Source of the DNA: Pseudoalteromonas sp. P1-9
GTDB taxonomy: Bacteria > Pseudomonadota > Gammaproteobacteria > Enterobacterales > Alteromonadaceae
Direction of reading: 5' to 3'
NCBI RefSeq assembly: GCF_001399975.1
Contig: NZ_LKBD01000013.1
Span: 1-64,000 of the forward strand
DNA: 64,000 nucleotides
The first letter of the stretch is position 1. Every line of letters begins with the position of its first letter. The position numbers and the translations under genes were made by a program. The notes under the pieces are model-generated. The model saw nothing but the letters and a program-made list of their open reading frames with translations. It searched no databases and had not been told where the DNA came from. Positions 8,746 to 17,111 of this stretch are shown one piece after another.

Positions 8746-9372
8746 ATGATGAAAAAGACCAGACATATTGACTTATCATTGCTGCGCAAAAAAGTACGAA
8801 AATTCAGCCTTGCCCCACTTTCTGTTGGTGTTGCAGCGGCGCTTGCAGGATGCTCAGGTGAACCACAGGAACGTGTTAAAGTAGTGTCATCGGTTGATGA
8901 TTGTGTTGACCAAACTGAATTGTCGGTTGAACAATGCCAAGCTGCTTACCAAGAAGCCTTGGCAGAAGCTGAACGCACCGGACCACGTTACCAGCACCAA
9001 TATTTATGTGAAGCTGACTTTGGTCAGTGTCAGCAATCCAGCTCAGGGTTTTTTACGCCGTTTATTACCGGTTACATTGTAGCTGAGATAATTGATGAAG
9101 TAGGTGATGCGTTTGAGCGTAAACATCGACGCCGCTACAACCCTGTATACACCTATCAAAAAAGTGGCTCTAAACACCGTCAAAAAATAATGACTGCGGA
9201 TGGCACCATTTTAGGTAGCGCTGGCAAAAGCAGCTATAAAGTGCCTAGCTCTGTAACCAAACCAAAACCGGCCGTAACACGCACGATATCGCGAGGTGGG
9301 TTCGGCGCTCAGGCATCTGCTAAGTCTAACTGGGGCGGTGGTAAGTCTTCTTCTCGCGGTTGGGGCGGCTAA
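8746..9372 (+). CDS. yjfM: DUF1190 lipoprotein YjfM
   Basis: 208 residues. An unusually basic leader (MMKKTRHIDLSLLRKKVRKF) precedes a hydrophobic segment and a lipobox ending ALAGC near residue 36, so this is a lipoprotein. Paired cysteines follow in DDCVDQTELSVEQCQAAY and YLCEADFGQCQQ, and a Gly/Ser/Trp-rich tail ends GGGKSSSRGWGG. This is the DUF1190 (YgiB/YjfM) pattern. In E. coli ygiB is likewise next to a glutathionylspermidine-synthase-like gene (ygiC), and here the ligase gene starts one base after the stop. The basic leader is of the kind seen in DUF1190 proteins. GGGAGG precedes the start. Confidence 0.88.
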   Translation: MMKKTRHIDLSLLRKKVRKFSLAPLSVGVAAALAGCSGEPQERVKVVSSVDDCVDQTELSVEQCQAAYQEALAEAERTGPRYQHQYLCEADFGQCQQSSSGFFTPFITGYIVAEIIDEVGDAFERKHRRRYNPVYTYQKSGSKHRQKIMTADGTILGSAGKSSYKVPSSVTKPKPAVTRTISRGGFGAQASAKSNWGGGKSSSRGWGG

Positions 9373-9373
9373 T

Positions 9374-10555
9374 ATGCTACGACTCCCAATAGCGCAACGA
9401 CCAAACTGGCAGCGAAAAGCCGAAGAATTTGGCTTTAAATTTCACACCATGTATGGGGAAACCTATTGGGATGAGTCTGCTTATTATCAATTTAATCTTA
9501 AGCAAATAGAAAACGACCTGGAAAAACCGACTGAAGAGATACATCAGATGTGCTTGGAAGTTGTTAGCCAGGTCATTCACGATGAAACGCTACTTAAGCG
9601 TTTTTGTATTCCCGAGCAGTACTGGGATTTTATTCGCCAATCATGGGTCAATGGTGACCCAAGTTTGTATTCCCGATTAGACTTTGCTTATTCAGGCAAT
9701 GGGTCAGCAAAATTATACGAAAATAATGCAGATACCCCAACGTCAGTTTACGAAACCGCTTTTTGGCAGTGGTTATGGTTAGCTGATAACGTTGATAATG
9801 GTGTAATTGTAAAAAAAGCAGACCAATTTAACTCGCTGCAAGAAAAGCTCGTAAATCGTTTTAAAGAAGTCGAATATTTAACGCCCGACAGGACTTTACA
9901 CTTTGCCTGCTGTAAAGATTCAGAAGAAGACCGCGGCACAGTGCAGTACATGGAAGATTGCGCAATCGCCGCCGGAATAAACACCAAATTTGTTTACATC
10001 GAAGAAATAGGTATAGATGCAGATAACCGCTTCACAGATTCAGATGATCAGGTTATCGACTGGATGTTTAAACTGTACCCTTGGGAATTTATGTTTCAAG
10101 AAGAGTTTGGCAACCTGTTAGGCAAACAAAACATGCGCTGGATGGAACCGCCATGGAAAGCGATTTTATCTAATAAAGCATTGTTGCCAATGTTATGGCG
10201 CTTGTTCCCAAATCACCCCAATTTATTGCCTGCATTTTTTGATGATGAACTGCACTTAGCGCAAGAATGTGATGTGTTGGTTAAAAAACCAATATTCTCT
10301 CGCGAAGGTGCTAATATTTCATTTGTTGATAGTCGAGGTAATCCTATCAGCGGCTCATCAGGTTCAGATGGCCCTTATGGTGAAGAAGGGTTTATCTTTC
10401 AAGCCAAGCATGCGCTACCGAAATTCGGCCAAAACCACACACTTATTGGCAGTTGGCTGGTGGACGACCAAGCCGCCGGAATTTCAATTCGAGAAGATGA
10501 TAGCGCAATTACACAGGATATGAGCCGTTACTTGCCACATGTTATTGTCGATTAA
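9374..10555 (+). CDS. yjfC: Glutathionylspermidine synthase-like ATP-grasp ligase YjfC
   Basis: 393 residues from the ATG at 9374; the longer frame from 9296 overlaps yjfM and is rejected. It matches the C-terminal amidase-free synthetase domain of glutathionylspermidine synthase (E. coli YjfC/YgiC, about 387 residues). Recognisable blocks: DFAYSGNGSAKLYENNADTP near residues 100-120 (substrate loop), NMRWMEPPWKAILSNKALLP near 255-275, and VLVKKPIFSREGANI near 300-315 (ATP-grasp lysines and loop). YjfC and YgiC are not known to make glutathionylspermidine in E. coli; the natural amine or peptide substrate is open. It closes the yjf operon and ends before the hairpin at 10592-10621. Confidence 0.9.
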   Translation: MLRLPIAQRPNWQRKAEEFGFKFHTMYGETYWDESAYYQFNLKQIENDLEKPTEEIHQMCLEVVSQVIHDETLLKRFCIPEQYWDFIRQSWVNGDPSLYSRLDFAYSGNGSAKLYENNADTPTSVYETAFWQWLWLADNVDNGVIVKKADQFNSLQEKLVNRFKEVEYLTPDRTLHFACCKDSEEDRGTVQYMEDCAIAAGINTKFVYIEEIGIDADNRFTDSDDQVIDWMFKLYPWEFMFQEEFGNLLGKQNMRWMEPPWKAILSNKALLPMLWRLFPNHPNLLPAFFDDELHLAQECDVLVKKPIFSREGANISFVDSRGNPISGSSGSDGPYGEEGFIFQAKHALPKFGQNHTLIGSWLVDDQAAGISIREDDSAITQDMSRYLPHVIVD

Positions 10556-10897
10556 CGCCCATTTATTGGCGATATCACGTTAAACCGTATCGAGGATCAA
10601 TAGTTTAATTTATTGATCCTCTCCAACGTCCATTATTCAGCTGATAAAGATTGCGGCGCACTAACGGGGGGAGCGCCCTGATTCAGCTTTTATTTAGTGA
10701 ACGTTTTTATAAACGCAATATTGTATTTAAGCAGACTTAAATTTTAGATCTTCACTCGATTTGGAAATTAGGATATTGAAAACAACCGTTTTCTGATTGC
10801 GCTCGGGAAAGGTTTAACAAAAAAACCTAAAAAATTCACCCCCAAATTAATAGTCGTCCGTTTATAGCTTTAAACCATCTATAAAAAGAGACAGATT
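10556..10897. other. Intergenic region between yjfC and the vWA gene
   Basis: About 340 bp. It contains the terminator hairpin 10592-10621, a second GC-rich stem (GGCGC at 10655 and GCGCC at 10673) and the short direct repeat ATTCAGCT at 10635 and 10681. No ORF supported. Confidence 0.45.
10592..10621. terminator. Hairpin after yjfC
   Basis: Perfect 11-base arms GAGGATCAATA and TATTGATCCTC with an 8-base loop, 36 bp after the yjfC stop. No long T-run follows, so it may be a weak terminator or an mRNA-stabilising stem. Confidence 0.6.
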
Positions 10898-12613
10898 ATG
10901 AAAACAAACAAAACCTTAATCGCATTAACAATCGGCACGCTATTTATTTCTGGTTGTTCGAATCAAGAGTCGGAAACAACAATTGCAAAGCAGCCTGAAA
11001 ATGAAAAACAAGCCCAAACTACTATAGAAAATAAAGAGGTTGCAGAGGTTGAAAAAATTACTGTGACGGGTAGTCGATTGGCTGATGTGCAAACTGATGG
11101 GGGAGCTGTGGAATATATGAAAGCCAGTCAGCCGCAAGTCTTAGTGGCAGCACCGGCAATGAGAAAGCGTATTGTGCCACCGCCACCACCTGAATATTTT
11201 ACGCAGCCTCAAAACCAAGATAGCTACCTGCCGAGTGATAGCAATGGGGTATTTCAAGCTGCAACCGCACCGCTTTCTACGTTTTCGGTTGATGTTGATA
11301 CCGGAAGTTATGCCAATGTGCGTAGCTACTTGAGTATGGGGCAAAAACCTCCACAAGATGCCATACGCGAAGAAGCCTTTATTAATTATTTTGACTACAA
11401 CTACCGCGTACCAGAAGATAAATCACAACCCTTTGCTACTTTTACTGAATTAGCGCCAGCGCCTTGGAGTGATGAGCGCCATATTTTGCGAATTGGCTTG
11501 CAAGGTTATGATTTACCAGTGAGCGAACGCAAGCCGTCTAATTTGGTGTTTCTAGTGGATGTTTCGGGGTCGATGCATAATAAAAACAAGTTGCCTTTAC
11601 TGGTGCAAAGTTTAACTATGATGGTTAAGCAATTATCGGCAAGGGACACGGTTAGCTTGGTGACTTATGCAGGGAATACGCAGGTAGTACTTAGCCCAAC
11701 AAAAGGTAATGAAAAGCAAACTATCATCGATGCGCTACAAAAACTACAAGCAGGTGGCGGTACACATGGTGAAAGTGGTATCAAAATGGCGTATCAGGAA
11801 GCGAAAAAAGCGTTTATTAAAGGCGGGGTGAATCGCATTATTTTAGCAACGGATGGCGACTTTAATGTTGGCACAACCAATATTGAAGCACTCAAAGAGA
11901 TGATTGCTGACAAGCGCAAACAGGGCATTTCGTTAACCACGCTTGGTTTTGGCCGCGGTAACTATAACGATGCCATGATGGAACAATTAGCGAATATTGG
12001 TGATGGCAATCACGCCTATATTGATACCCTGCATGAGGCGCAAAAAGTGCTTTTAAGGCAAATGAGTGGCACACTGCAAAGTATTTCTAGTGATGTCAAA
12101 ATTCAGATCGAATTTAACCCTTCACACGTTAAAGAATACCGTTTGATTGGCTATCAAAATCGTTTACTGAAAGATGAAGACTTTAATAACGACAAAGTAG
12201 ATGCGGGCGAAATTGGCGCGGGTCACACTGTGACTGCGCTTTATGAATTAACGCTCGTTGGTAACAAAGGGCAAGTTGATGATTTACGTTATCAACAAAA
12301 ACAAGTGGTAAGTAGCAATGATGAACTGTTGCAGATGAAAATACGCTATAAATTACCGGGCGATGCACAAAGCAAACTCATTAGCCAAGTAGTTAACAAA
12401 CAACATGTCTTAAATGATTTTAATAGCGCAAGCCAAGACTTTAAATTTGCGACGTCAGTAGCGGCATTTGCACAAAAGTTAAAGCAAAGTCAGTACTTAG
12501 GCGGAATGAATTACCACGATATAGCCACAATTGCGCGAGCAAATAGGGGAGATGACCCATTTAACTATCGCGGTGAATTTATTAACTTGGTTGAACTTGC
12601 CAGTGCTTTATAG
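10898..12613 (+). CDS. vWA-domain lipoprotein of the YfbK family
   Basis: 571 residues (E. coli YfbK is about 575). The signal peptide ends in the lipobox LFISGC with C20. Residues 51-60 read VEKITVTGSR, a signature usual in TonB-dependent receptors, followed by a proline run (RIVPPPPPEYF, 91-101). The YfbK N-domain (STFSVDVDTGSYANVRSYL) spans about 127-190. A von Willebrand factor A domain begins at 215 with a complete MIDAS DVSGS (D221, S223, S225); the DUF3520-type C-terminus follows. vWA domains bind partner proteins through a metal. It is first of a tight three-gene operon with an ECF sigma factor (19 bp downstream) and an anti-sigma-like protein. It may sense or transmit an envelope signal, but this is inference. 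Confidence 0.85.
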   Translation: MKTNKTLIALTIGTLFISGCSNQESETTIAKQPENEKQAQTTIENKEVAEVEKITVTGSRLADVQTDGGAVEYMKASQPQVLVAAPAMRKRIVPPPPPEYFTQPQNQDSYLPSDSNGVFQAATAPLSTFSVDVDTGSYANVRSYLSMGQKPPQDAIREEAFINYFDYNYRVPEDKSQPFATFTELAPAPWSDERHILRIGLQGYDLPVSERKPSNLVFLVDVSGSMHNKNKLPLLVQSLTMMVKQLSARDTVSLVTYAGNTQVVLSPTKGNEKQTIIDALQKLQAGGGTHGESGIKMAYQEAKKAFIKGGVNRIILATDGDFNVGTTNIEALKEMIADKRKQGISLTTLGFGRGNYNDAMMEQLANIGDGNHAYIDTLHEAQKVLLRQMSGTLQSISSDVKIQIEFNPSHVKEYRLIGYQNRLLKDEDFNNDKVDAGEIGAGHTVTALYELTLVGNKGQVDDLRYQQKQVVSSNDELLQMKIRYKLPGDAQSKLISQVVNKQHVLNDFNSASQDFKFATSVAAFAQKLKQSQYLGGMNYHDIATIARANRGDDPFNYRGEFINLVELASAL

Positions 12614-12632
12614 CTGAATCACAATAGCCTAT

Positions 12633-13259
12633 ATGACTCAAAAAATTGAACCACACATGGATACGGACGAGGCACTTATGCTTGATTATGGAAAAGGTGA
12701 TCAAGCTGCCTTTCGTGCCCTTTATGCCCGTCATAAAGGGCCCTTGTATCGTTATGTGTGTCGCCAATTAGGCACAAATCATCACAGTACAGCACAAGAA
12801 TTATTTCAAGAGGTGTGGCTGAGAGTAATTGATAATCGCACCCGTTATAAGGTTGAGGCTAAATTTAACACTTGGCTTTATCGCATCGCGCATAACTTAT
12901 TGATTGATGAACAGCGAAAGCTCGCAGCGCGTGGGGAACACTTGTCTTTGGTGAATGACGAACAAGGGGAAAGCGATCATATTCCTATTGCATCAAATCA
13001 AGCGCATCAAGAAAACACCTTGCACAATAAGTATTTGCAGCAGGCGATAAAACATTGTGTTGAATTACTTGTGCCGCAACAACGTGAAGCGTTTTTGCTG
13101 CGCCACGAAGCAGGGTTTGAGCCAAGCCAAGTGTGCGACATTGTTGAGGCAAAACCTGAAACCGTTAAAACCAGATTACGCTACGCTATGTCGCAACTTC
13201 GTGAATGCTTGCAACGTAAAACGGGTATAACTGAATTAGGAGGCGAAAGGCAGGTATGA
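12633..13259 (+). CDS. ECF-family RNA polymerase sigma factor
   Basis: 208 residues. Region 2 is clear (about 20-95: AFRALYARHKGPLYRYVCRQLG, AQELFQEVWLRVI, KFNTWLYRIAHNLLID) and region 4 lies at about 135-195 (LLVPQQREAFLLRHEAGFEPSQVCDIV). The protein redirects RNA polymerase to a small regulon. It lies between the vWA lipoprotein gene and a predicted membrane-anchored anti-sigma gene that overlaps its stop by four bases, so the three are co-translated. Its regulon probably includes this operon, but I could not identify a promoter motif by eye. Confidence 0.92.
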   Translation: MTQKIEPHMDTDEALMLDYGKGDQAAFRALYARHKGPLYRYVCRQLGTNHHSTAQELFQEVWLRVIDNRTRYKVEAKFNTWLYRIAHNLLIDEQRKLAARGEHLSLVNDEQGESDHIPIASNQAHQENTLHNKYLQQAIKHCVELLVPQQREAFLLRHEAGFEPSQVCDIVEAKPETVKTRLRYAMSQLRECLQRKTGITELGGERQV

Positions 13260-13897
13260 GTAAGCAATTTAACGATGACGAGATCATTAAGCTTTATCAA
13301 CAAGATAATGACGAGCTGCCGCCAAAAGCCCTTGATGAAGCCATTTTAGCCCACGCATCCGATGCAATTAGCAAAGAGCAGCCCGTTATCACAAAGCCAA
13401 ACCGCTGGTGGCAGTATTCAGGTATCGCAGCAGCAATGGTTGCTATCGCCGTGTTTGCACCTTGGCAGTATTATCAAGAGCCAGATTTTGAATTAGAATT
13501 AAAATCAGTAGAATCAATGGGTAAGCCCGCGTTACCGCAAGCCAAGAAAACAGCCAAACGTGAACAGCAAGTTGAAATGATGGAATTATTAGCAGATGAC
13601 GTGCAGTTAGAAAGAATAGAAGTAACGGGCTCAAGAGTTGAACGCGTAGCCCCAGAGCAAAAAGCGCGATCTGTTCCAGCGCCACCGCCTGCAATACCGA
13701 ATTTAAAAGGCGTTGAACCACGTTCTGAGTTCAACATTGTTTTAGCAAAATTTGAAGAAGATGACAAAAATGGTGCAGAACAAGCGCTAATTGAATTACT
13801 GAAAGCAAAACCAAAACTTCACGATAAAATTCCTGGAGCGCTTGAGGGGTTATATCAAGAACTACTTAAAAACGGCAAACTGGCCAAGCCAGAGTAG
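13256..13897 (+). CDS. Putative membrane-anchored anti-sigma factor with VTGSR motif
   Basis: 213 residues. The ATGA overlap with the sigma gene implies coupled translation. Layout: a cytoplasmic segment (1-48, with ELPPKALDEAILAHA, as in short anti-sigma N-termini), one membrane helix (about 53-70), then a periplasmic region. The latter carries LERIEVTGSRVERV at 118-131 and a proline stretch (SVPAPPPAIPNLKG), closely paralleling residues 51-100 of the vWA lipoprotein two genes upstream. The C-terminal 60 residues are helical (NIVLAKFEEDDKNGAEQALIELL). I infer an anti-sigma role from position and topology; there is no recognisable zinc anti-sigma motif. The shared VTGSR block suggests both proteins contact the same partner. 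Confidence 0.65.
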   Translation: MSKQFNDDEIIKLYQQDNDELPPKALDEAILAHASDAISKEQPVITKPNRWWQYSGIAAAMVAIAVFAPWQYYQEPDFELELKSVESMGKPALPQAKKTAKREQQVEMMELLADDVQLERIEVTGSRVERVAPEQKARSVPAPPPAIPNLKGVEPRSEFNIVLAKFEEDDKNGAEQALIELLKAKPKLHDKIPGALEGLYQELLKNGKLAKPE

Positions 13898-14053
13898 TTA
13901 GAAGGGATAAGAGCGGGCTTAAATCACACATTAGTGAAAAAGTAGCATCGTGTTAAACGTAAGGCTGGGGCAAAACGTTACTCCACCTTCTCATTCGCTT
14001 TTAAAGGTTAATTGCGTGCTGCAGAACTATTTATAGCTAATATTTTGAAAGTT

Positions 14054-14091
14054 AGGCATAAAATGCAGTCAATAGGCTGCATTTTATGCCT
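14054..14091. terminator. Long bidirectional hairpin terminator
   Basis: Perfect 15-base arms (AGGCATAAAATGCAG and its complement) with an 8-base loop, between the converging anti-sigma gene and the 14114-14758 gene. Confidence 0.85.
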
Positions 14092-14113
14092 TTGTTGATT
14101 ATGTTTTGATGGG

Positions 14114-14758
14114 TTATTCTGATTTTAACGCTCGCATATCGGTTATTAGCTCTTCTAATTTTTTAAATTGTCGTCCGTAGATCATATTTAGGTCTAGGCG
14201 ATAGAGCGCTGCTGAATATTTTATCACCACCAGAAGTAGCACAGTAATAACAGCCCACACATAACCAGGAATATCCAGAAAAACATACTCAGTTGGGTAG
14301 GCTTTTAGTAACCGCGCCATCACGCGAGTGCCAGCACCACTCGCAAGTCCTTGCGTCACCATTCCAATGTAAAATAATGGGTAGAAAAACTTGTAGTATA
14401 CAGCGTATCTCGTTATTGAGTGTTGAAGCCATGCATTAAAGCTTTCTAAATACTCTAAACTACTTTGTCCTTTCGATAAATTGTATGAGTTACCTAACTC
14501 TTTTCTCGCCATTAGGACTAAGGGAGCCAGTAATACGCAAATATATATGCCAAGCCAAGGCGCACCGATTAAACTCAGTACTACAATTAACAACGAGGCT
14601 CCGACTACGATTGCTTTAATGTTCACGGCAAACATATGTTGCAGTTTGTCGACCAAATTTTGCGACTTTCTATTATACAAGTCGTTAACTTTTGGTATTG
14701 ATAATTCACCTTCACTTACAAATCCCTGTTTCCACATTGTTTCAATTGATTTGTTCAT
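14114..14758 (-). CDS. Multi-TM protein paired with an ECF sigma factor
   Basis: 214 residues with four likely membrane helices (about 48-66, 68-86, 118-140 and 165-188). It has soluble ends, and the C-terminus is a charged helix (FKKLEELITDMRALKSE). Its ATG lies 4 bases after the sigma gene stop, so the two form an operon. No known domain is recognised. By position it may be a membrane regulator (anti-sigma-like) of the sigma factor, but it lacks the usual one-TM anti-sigma layout, so this is only a suggestion. Confidence 0.6.
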   Translation of the reverse strand: MNKSIETMWKQGFVSEGELSIPKVNDLYNRKSQNLVDKLQHMFAVNIKAIVVGASLLIVVLSLIGAPWLGIYICVLLAPLVLMARKELGNSYNLSKGQSSLEYLESFNAWLQHSITRYAVYYKFFYPLFYIGMVTQGLASGAGTRVMARLLKAYPTEYVFLDIPGYVWAVITVLLLVVIKYSAALYRLDLNMIYGRQFKKLEELITDMRALKSE

Positions 14759-14762
14759 GTGT

Positions 14763-15251
14763 TTACTCCTGAGCGTTTATAAACTTGTTTAATCTTTCTT
14801 TAATGCGCGTAATACGCACGCCAATACTGTTGGTGTTAGCACCAATAATCTCTGCGATTTCACTGTACGTTTTCTCTTCTAAATAAAGTAAAATCACTGC
14901 TCGGTCTATCTCAGATAAATGTTTAATAGCGTTGTAAAGCACGTTAATATCGTCTGAATTAAATGCTTTTAAATCATCGTGTACCTCGTCAGGTAATGCA
15001 TCAGACACAAAGTGTTTTTCGCCTTGCTTGCGTTGTTTTAAATTGGTTAAGCATACATTTAACGCAACTTTGTAAATCCAAGTTGACCATTGTGATGCAG
15101 CATTAAAACTGTCTTTGCTTCGCCATATTTGTAGGCAGACCTCTTGGTAATAGTCATCAAAATCTTCTTGGCTATGTGTGTATGCCCGACATATTTTGAT
15201 GATGATTCCCGCATAGGGCAGTATCGATTGCTGATAAAAATCGCTTCCCAT
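14763..15251 (-). CDS. ECF-family RNA polymerase sigma factor
   Basis: 162 residues. Region 2 covers about 15-80 (EDFDDYYQEVCLQIWRSKDSF, QWSTWIYKVALNVCLTNLK) and region 4 about 105-155 (LSEIDRAVILLYLEEKTYSEIAEIIG). Length and layout fit small ECF sigma factors. It is first of a two-gene operon with the multi-TM protein. It is the second ECF system within 3 kb and is not closely similar to the one at 12633. The 250 bp upstream, shared with the divergent DUF3667 gene, should contain its promoter. Confidence 0.9.
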   Translation of the reverse strand: MGSDFYQQSILPYAGIIIKICRAYTHSQEDFDDYYQEVCLQIWRSKDSFNAASQWSTWIYKVALNVCLTNLKQRKQGEKHFVSDALPDEVHDDLKAFNSDDINVLYNAIKHLSEIDRAVILLYLEEKTYSEIAEIIGANTNSIGVRITRIKERLNKFINAQE

Positions 15252-15505
15252 TCACCTTGTTCCGTTTTGTATTTTCTTTAGTTAGTGGATTAAAGATGCT
15301 GTTTATTACAGCTTATTGGAATTTTTTTTGCGAAGGAAAGTATTTAAAGATAAAACGTTAACAGTAAAGCGCAGTAAACTTTTATAAATTGTCTCGTAAC
15401 CAAGCAACTTGCTACTTTCATTCAATCAAGCGTACTTTAAATACTTATTTGTAATTTATTAGTCGCTTAGGTAACGTTCTAATAAAAAAGAATAAGGCCA
15501 TTATT

Positions 15506-16324
15506 GTGGATTTAGAACATAACGCAAATCAAGTTTCAACGCATTTAAGCGCGTGTGCGAATTGCGATACGCCTCTAGAAAATAAATTTTGCCCTTCATG
15601 CGGGCAGCGGTATCGCTCAGAACGGTTATCATTAAAAATGCTGTTGATAGACATTCCATCGCAATGGCTTAACCTCGATAAGGGCTTTTTTTACACGTTC
15701 TTTCAACATTTTAAATCGCCGGGTTCCGTTGCAAAACGTCATGTAGAAGGGCAACGGGTTATTTTTACTAATCCGTTAACTTATTATTTGATTGGCGCAG
15801 CCGTGCAATTACTAATGTTGCTTGTGTTTAAAGACGTTTTATCTGAAAAAATGATTGCGCAAGTACAACAATCCCCCGAAATGCTCGAAAGTTTAAAAGG
15901 TCTATTGGGAGAAAATGCCCCTAAAAAGTATGCTGATTTGTATTTATCGGTTATCAATCAGGGTTATACCTATTTAGGGTTTATTTTCTTATGTATTCCG
16001 TTTGCACTCTTTCTACGCTTATTTTCAAAAAAGCATCGACAGGTTTATAACACCGCAGAAACACTGGTGTTCTCTTTTTATACTATGGGGCATTTTGTGT
16101 TGTGTACTGGATTATTGGGCTTTATCAGCATGATGATTAACCCTGACGTTCATGCCCCAATATCAGTTCTAATATGCTTTGTATTTGGTTGGCTCTCTTG
16201 TCGCGGTTTCTATGGCAAAGCGCATCACAATGGTATTGCATCTTTTTTTGCCCTTATGTTGACGTTTGTAACCTTTCTTTCCACTCTCGTGATTATGATG
16301 GGAATTGCACTGCATACGCGATAA
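15506..16324 (+). CDS. DUF3667 zinc-ribbon membrane protein
   Basis: 272 residues with a GTG start at 15506. A zinc ribbon at the N-terminus uses C17-x2-C20 and C29-x2-C32 (CANC, CPSCG). The conserved DUF3667 block follows (WLNLDKGFFYTFFQHFKSPGSVAKRHVEGQR, about 56-86, shown here only to mark the position), then a NPLTYYLIGA helix and four or more membrane segments up to the C-terminus. DUF3667 proteins are inner-membrane proteins of unknown role. The gene diverges from the ECF sigma operon, which could mean sigma-dependent control, but no shared motif was found. Confidence 0.8.
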   Translation: MDLEHNANQVSTHLSACANCDTPLENKFCPSCGQRYRSERLSLKMLLIDIPSQWLNLDKGFFYTFFQHFKSPGSVAKRHVEGQRVIFTNPLTYYLIGAAVQLLMLLVFKDVLSEKMIAQVQQSPEMLESLKGLLGENAPKKYADLYLSVINQGYTYLGFIFLCIPFALFLRLFSKKHRQVYNTAETLVFSFYTMGHFVLCTGLLGFISMMINPDVHAPISVLICFVFGWLSCRGFYGKAHHNGIASFFALMLTFVTFLSTLVIMMGIALHTR

Positions 16325-16380
16325 AACCATATTTCCTATAGAGAGTTTTGAAGTGGAGATGCTTGGTAAAGCGAACTCGC

Positions 16381-16587
16381 TTACCAAGTATCATTATCGT
16401 CGCGCTTGCTAGCCTTATTTTTACCTGTAAAACTCACCTCGTTAAAAAATCCGATAAACGTAAATAATGCTACCCATAGCACCCATAAATGATTTGGTGC
16501 AGTAAACAGGTTAATTAATGTTAACCCGATAAGCAGTGGCAAATGTCTTAAGCTGTATTCAATAAAGTGTTTAATTACGTTGTTCAT
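16381..16587 (-). CDS. Small two-helix membrane protein
   Basis: 68 residues: a short basic/aromatic N-terminus, two hydrophobic segments (about 15-30 and 34-50) and a charged tail (GKNKASKRDDNDTW). The ATG is preceded by AAGGAGAGAT, a strong ribosome site. Family not recognised. Upstream lie two copies of a TGnCAATTGTCA palindrome that may control it. Confidence 0.6.
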   Translation of the reverse strand: MNNVIKHFIEYSLRHLPLLIGLTLINLFTAPNHLWVLWVALFTFIGFFNEVSFTGKNKASKRDDNDTW

Positions 16588-16647
16588 GATATCTCTCCTT
16601 GTTTAGTTGATGTAATAATTGTGGCAAATGTTCGCACGCAGCACAGC

Positions 16648-16682
16648 TGCCAATTGTCATCAATGTAAGGTGACAATTGTCA
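16648..16682. promoter_or_regulatory. Paired TGnCAATTGTCA palindromes, candidate operator
   Basis: TGCCAATTGTCA (16648-16659) and the perfect palindrome TGACAATTGTCA (16671-16682) are 23 bp apart centre to centre, about two helical turns, and 60-95 bp upstream of the small membrane protein start. This suggests cooperative binding by a dimeric regulator, identity unknown. Confidence 0.5.
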
Positions 16683-17062
16683 TTAATTGCTGTTTTATTT
16701 GTTAGTGGGTGTATGGACTAATTTTTCTCCTTTTTGCTACGTTATTTGTATTCACACTACCGGCTTGCGGAACTGATACTTACGCGTACGGTCGGTTTTT
16801 GATAAATATTCCAAAGTGTCGCGTCGCTGAGTTCAATAGGTATACCAAACGAGCTTGTTGAAGTGTAAGGGGGTCACGATTAGAGTAACCTTAAGTAGTA
16901 AAGATTTTGCAGCGTATCGGGCGTTATTACGCTATTTTATTTGGCTAGGGTAGTTGACGGTTAATTGCACGAAATAATTATAGATAGCAATAACGTTAAG
17001 ATAATTTAATGTGTTTTTAAGGACCAGGATAAGGTTCAAGCTTACAGTTCGGCTTAAAAATA

Positions 17063-17090
17063 AAAAAGCGCATATGAAAATGCGCTTTTT
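17063..17090 (-). terminator. Terminator of the upp-uraA operon
   Basis: Arms AAAAAGCGCAT and ATGCGCTTTTT, 22 bp after the uraA stop on the minus strand, with A/T runs on both sides. Confidence 0.85.
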
Positions 17091-17111
17091 AAAAATTGAG
17101 GTGTATAAAAG

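Larger units (their letters stand above)
16588..17111. other. Gene-free stretch, 16.6-17.1 kb
   Basis: About 520 bp. It holds the promoter side of the small membrane protein gene with the paired palindromes at 16648-16682, and the uraA terminator at 17063-17090. The middle 350 bp show no supported gene. Confidence 0.45.

Noticed and set aside
9296-9373. Longer N-terminus for YjfC starting at 9296
   Set aside because: It overlaps yjfM in another frame; the ATG at 9374 fits the family and directly follows the yjfM stop.
10635-10688. Direct repeat ATTCAGCT and GGCGC/GCGCC stem as a riboswitch before the vWA gene
   Set aside because: Repeats are short and no known riboswitch pattern could be drawn; listed only as intergenic structure.
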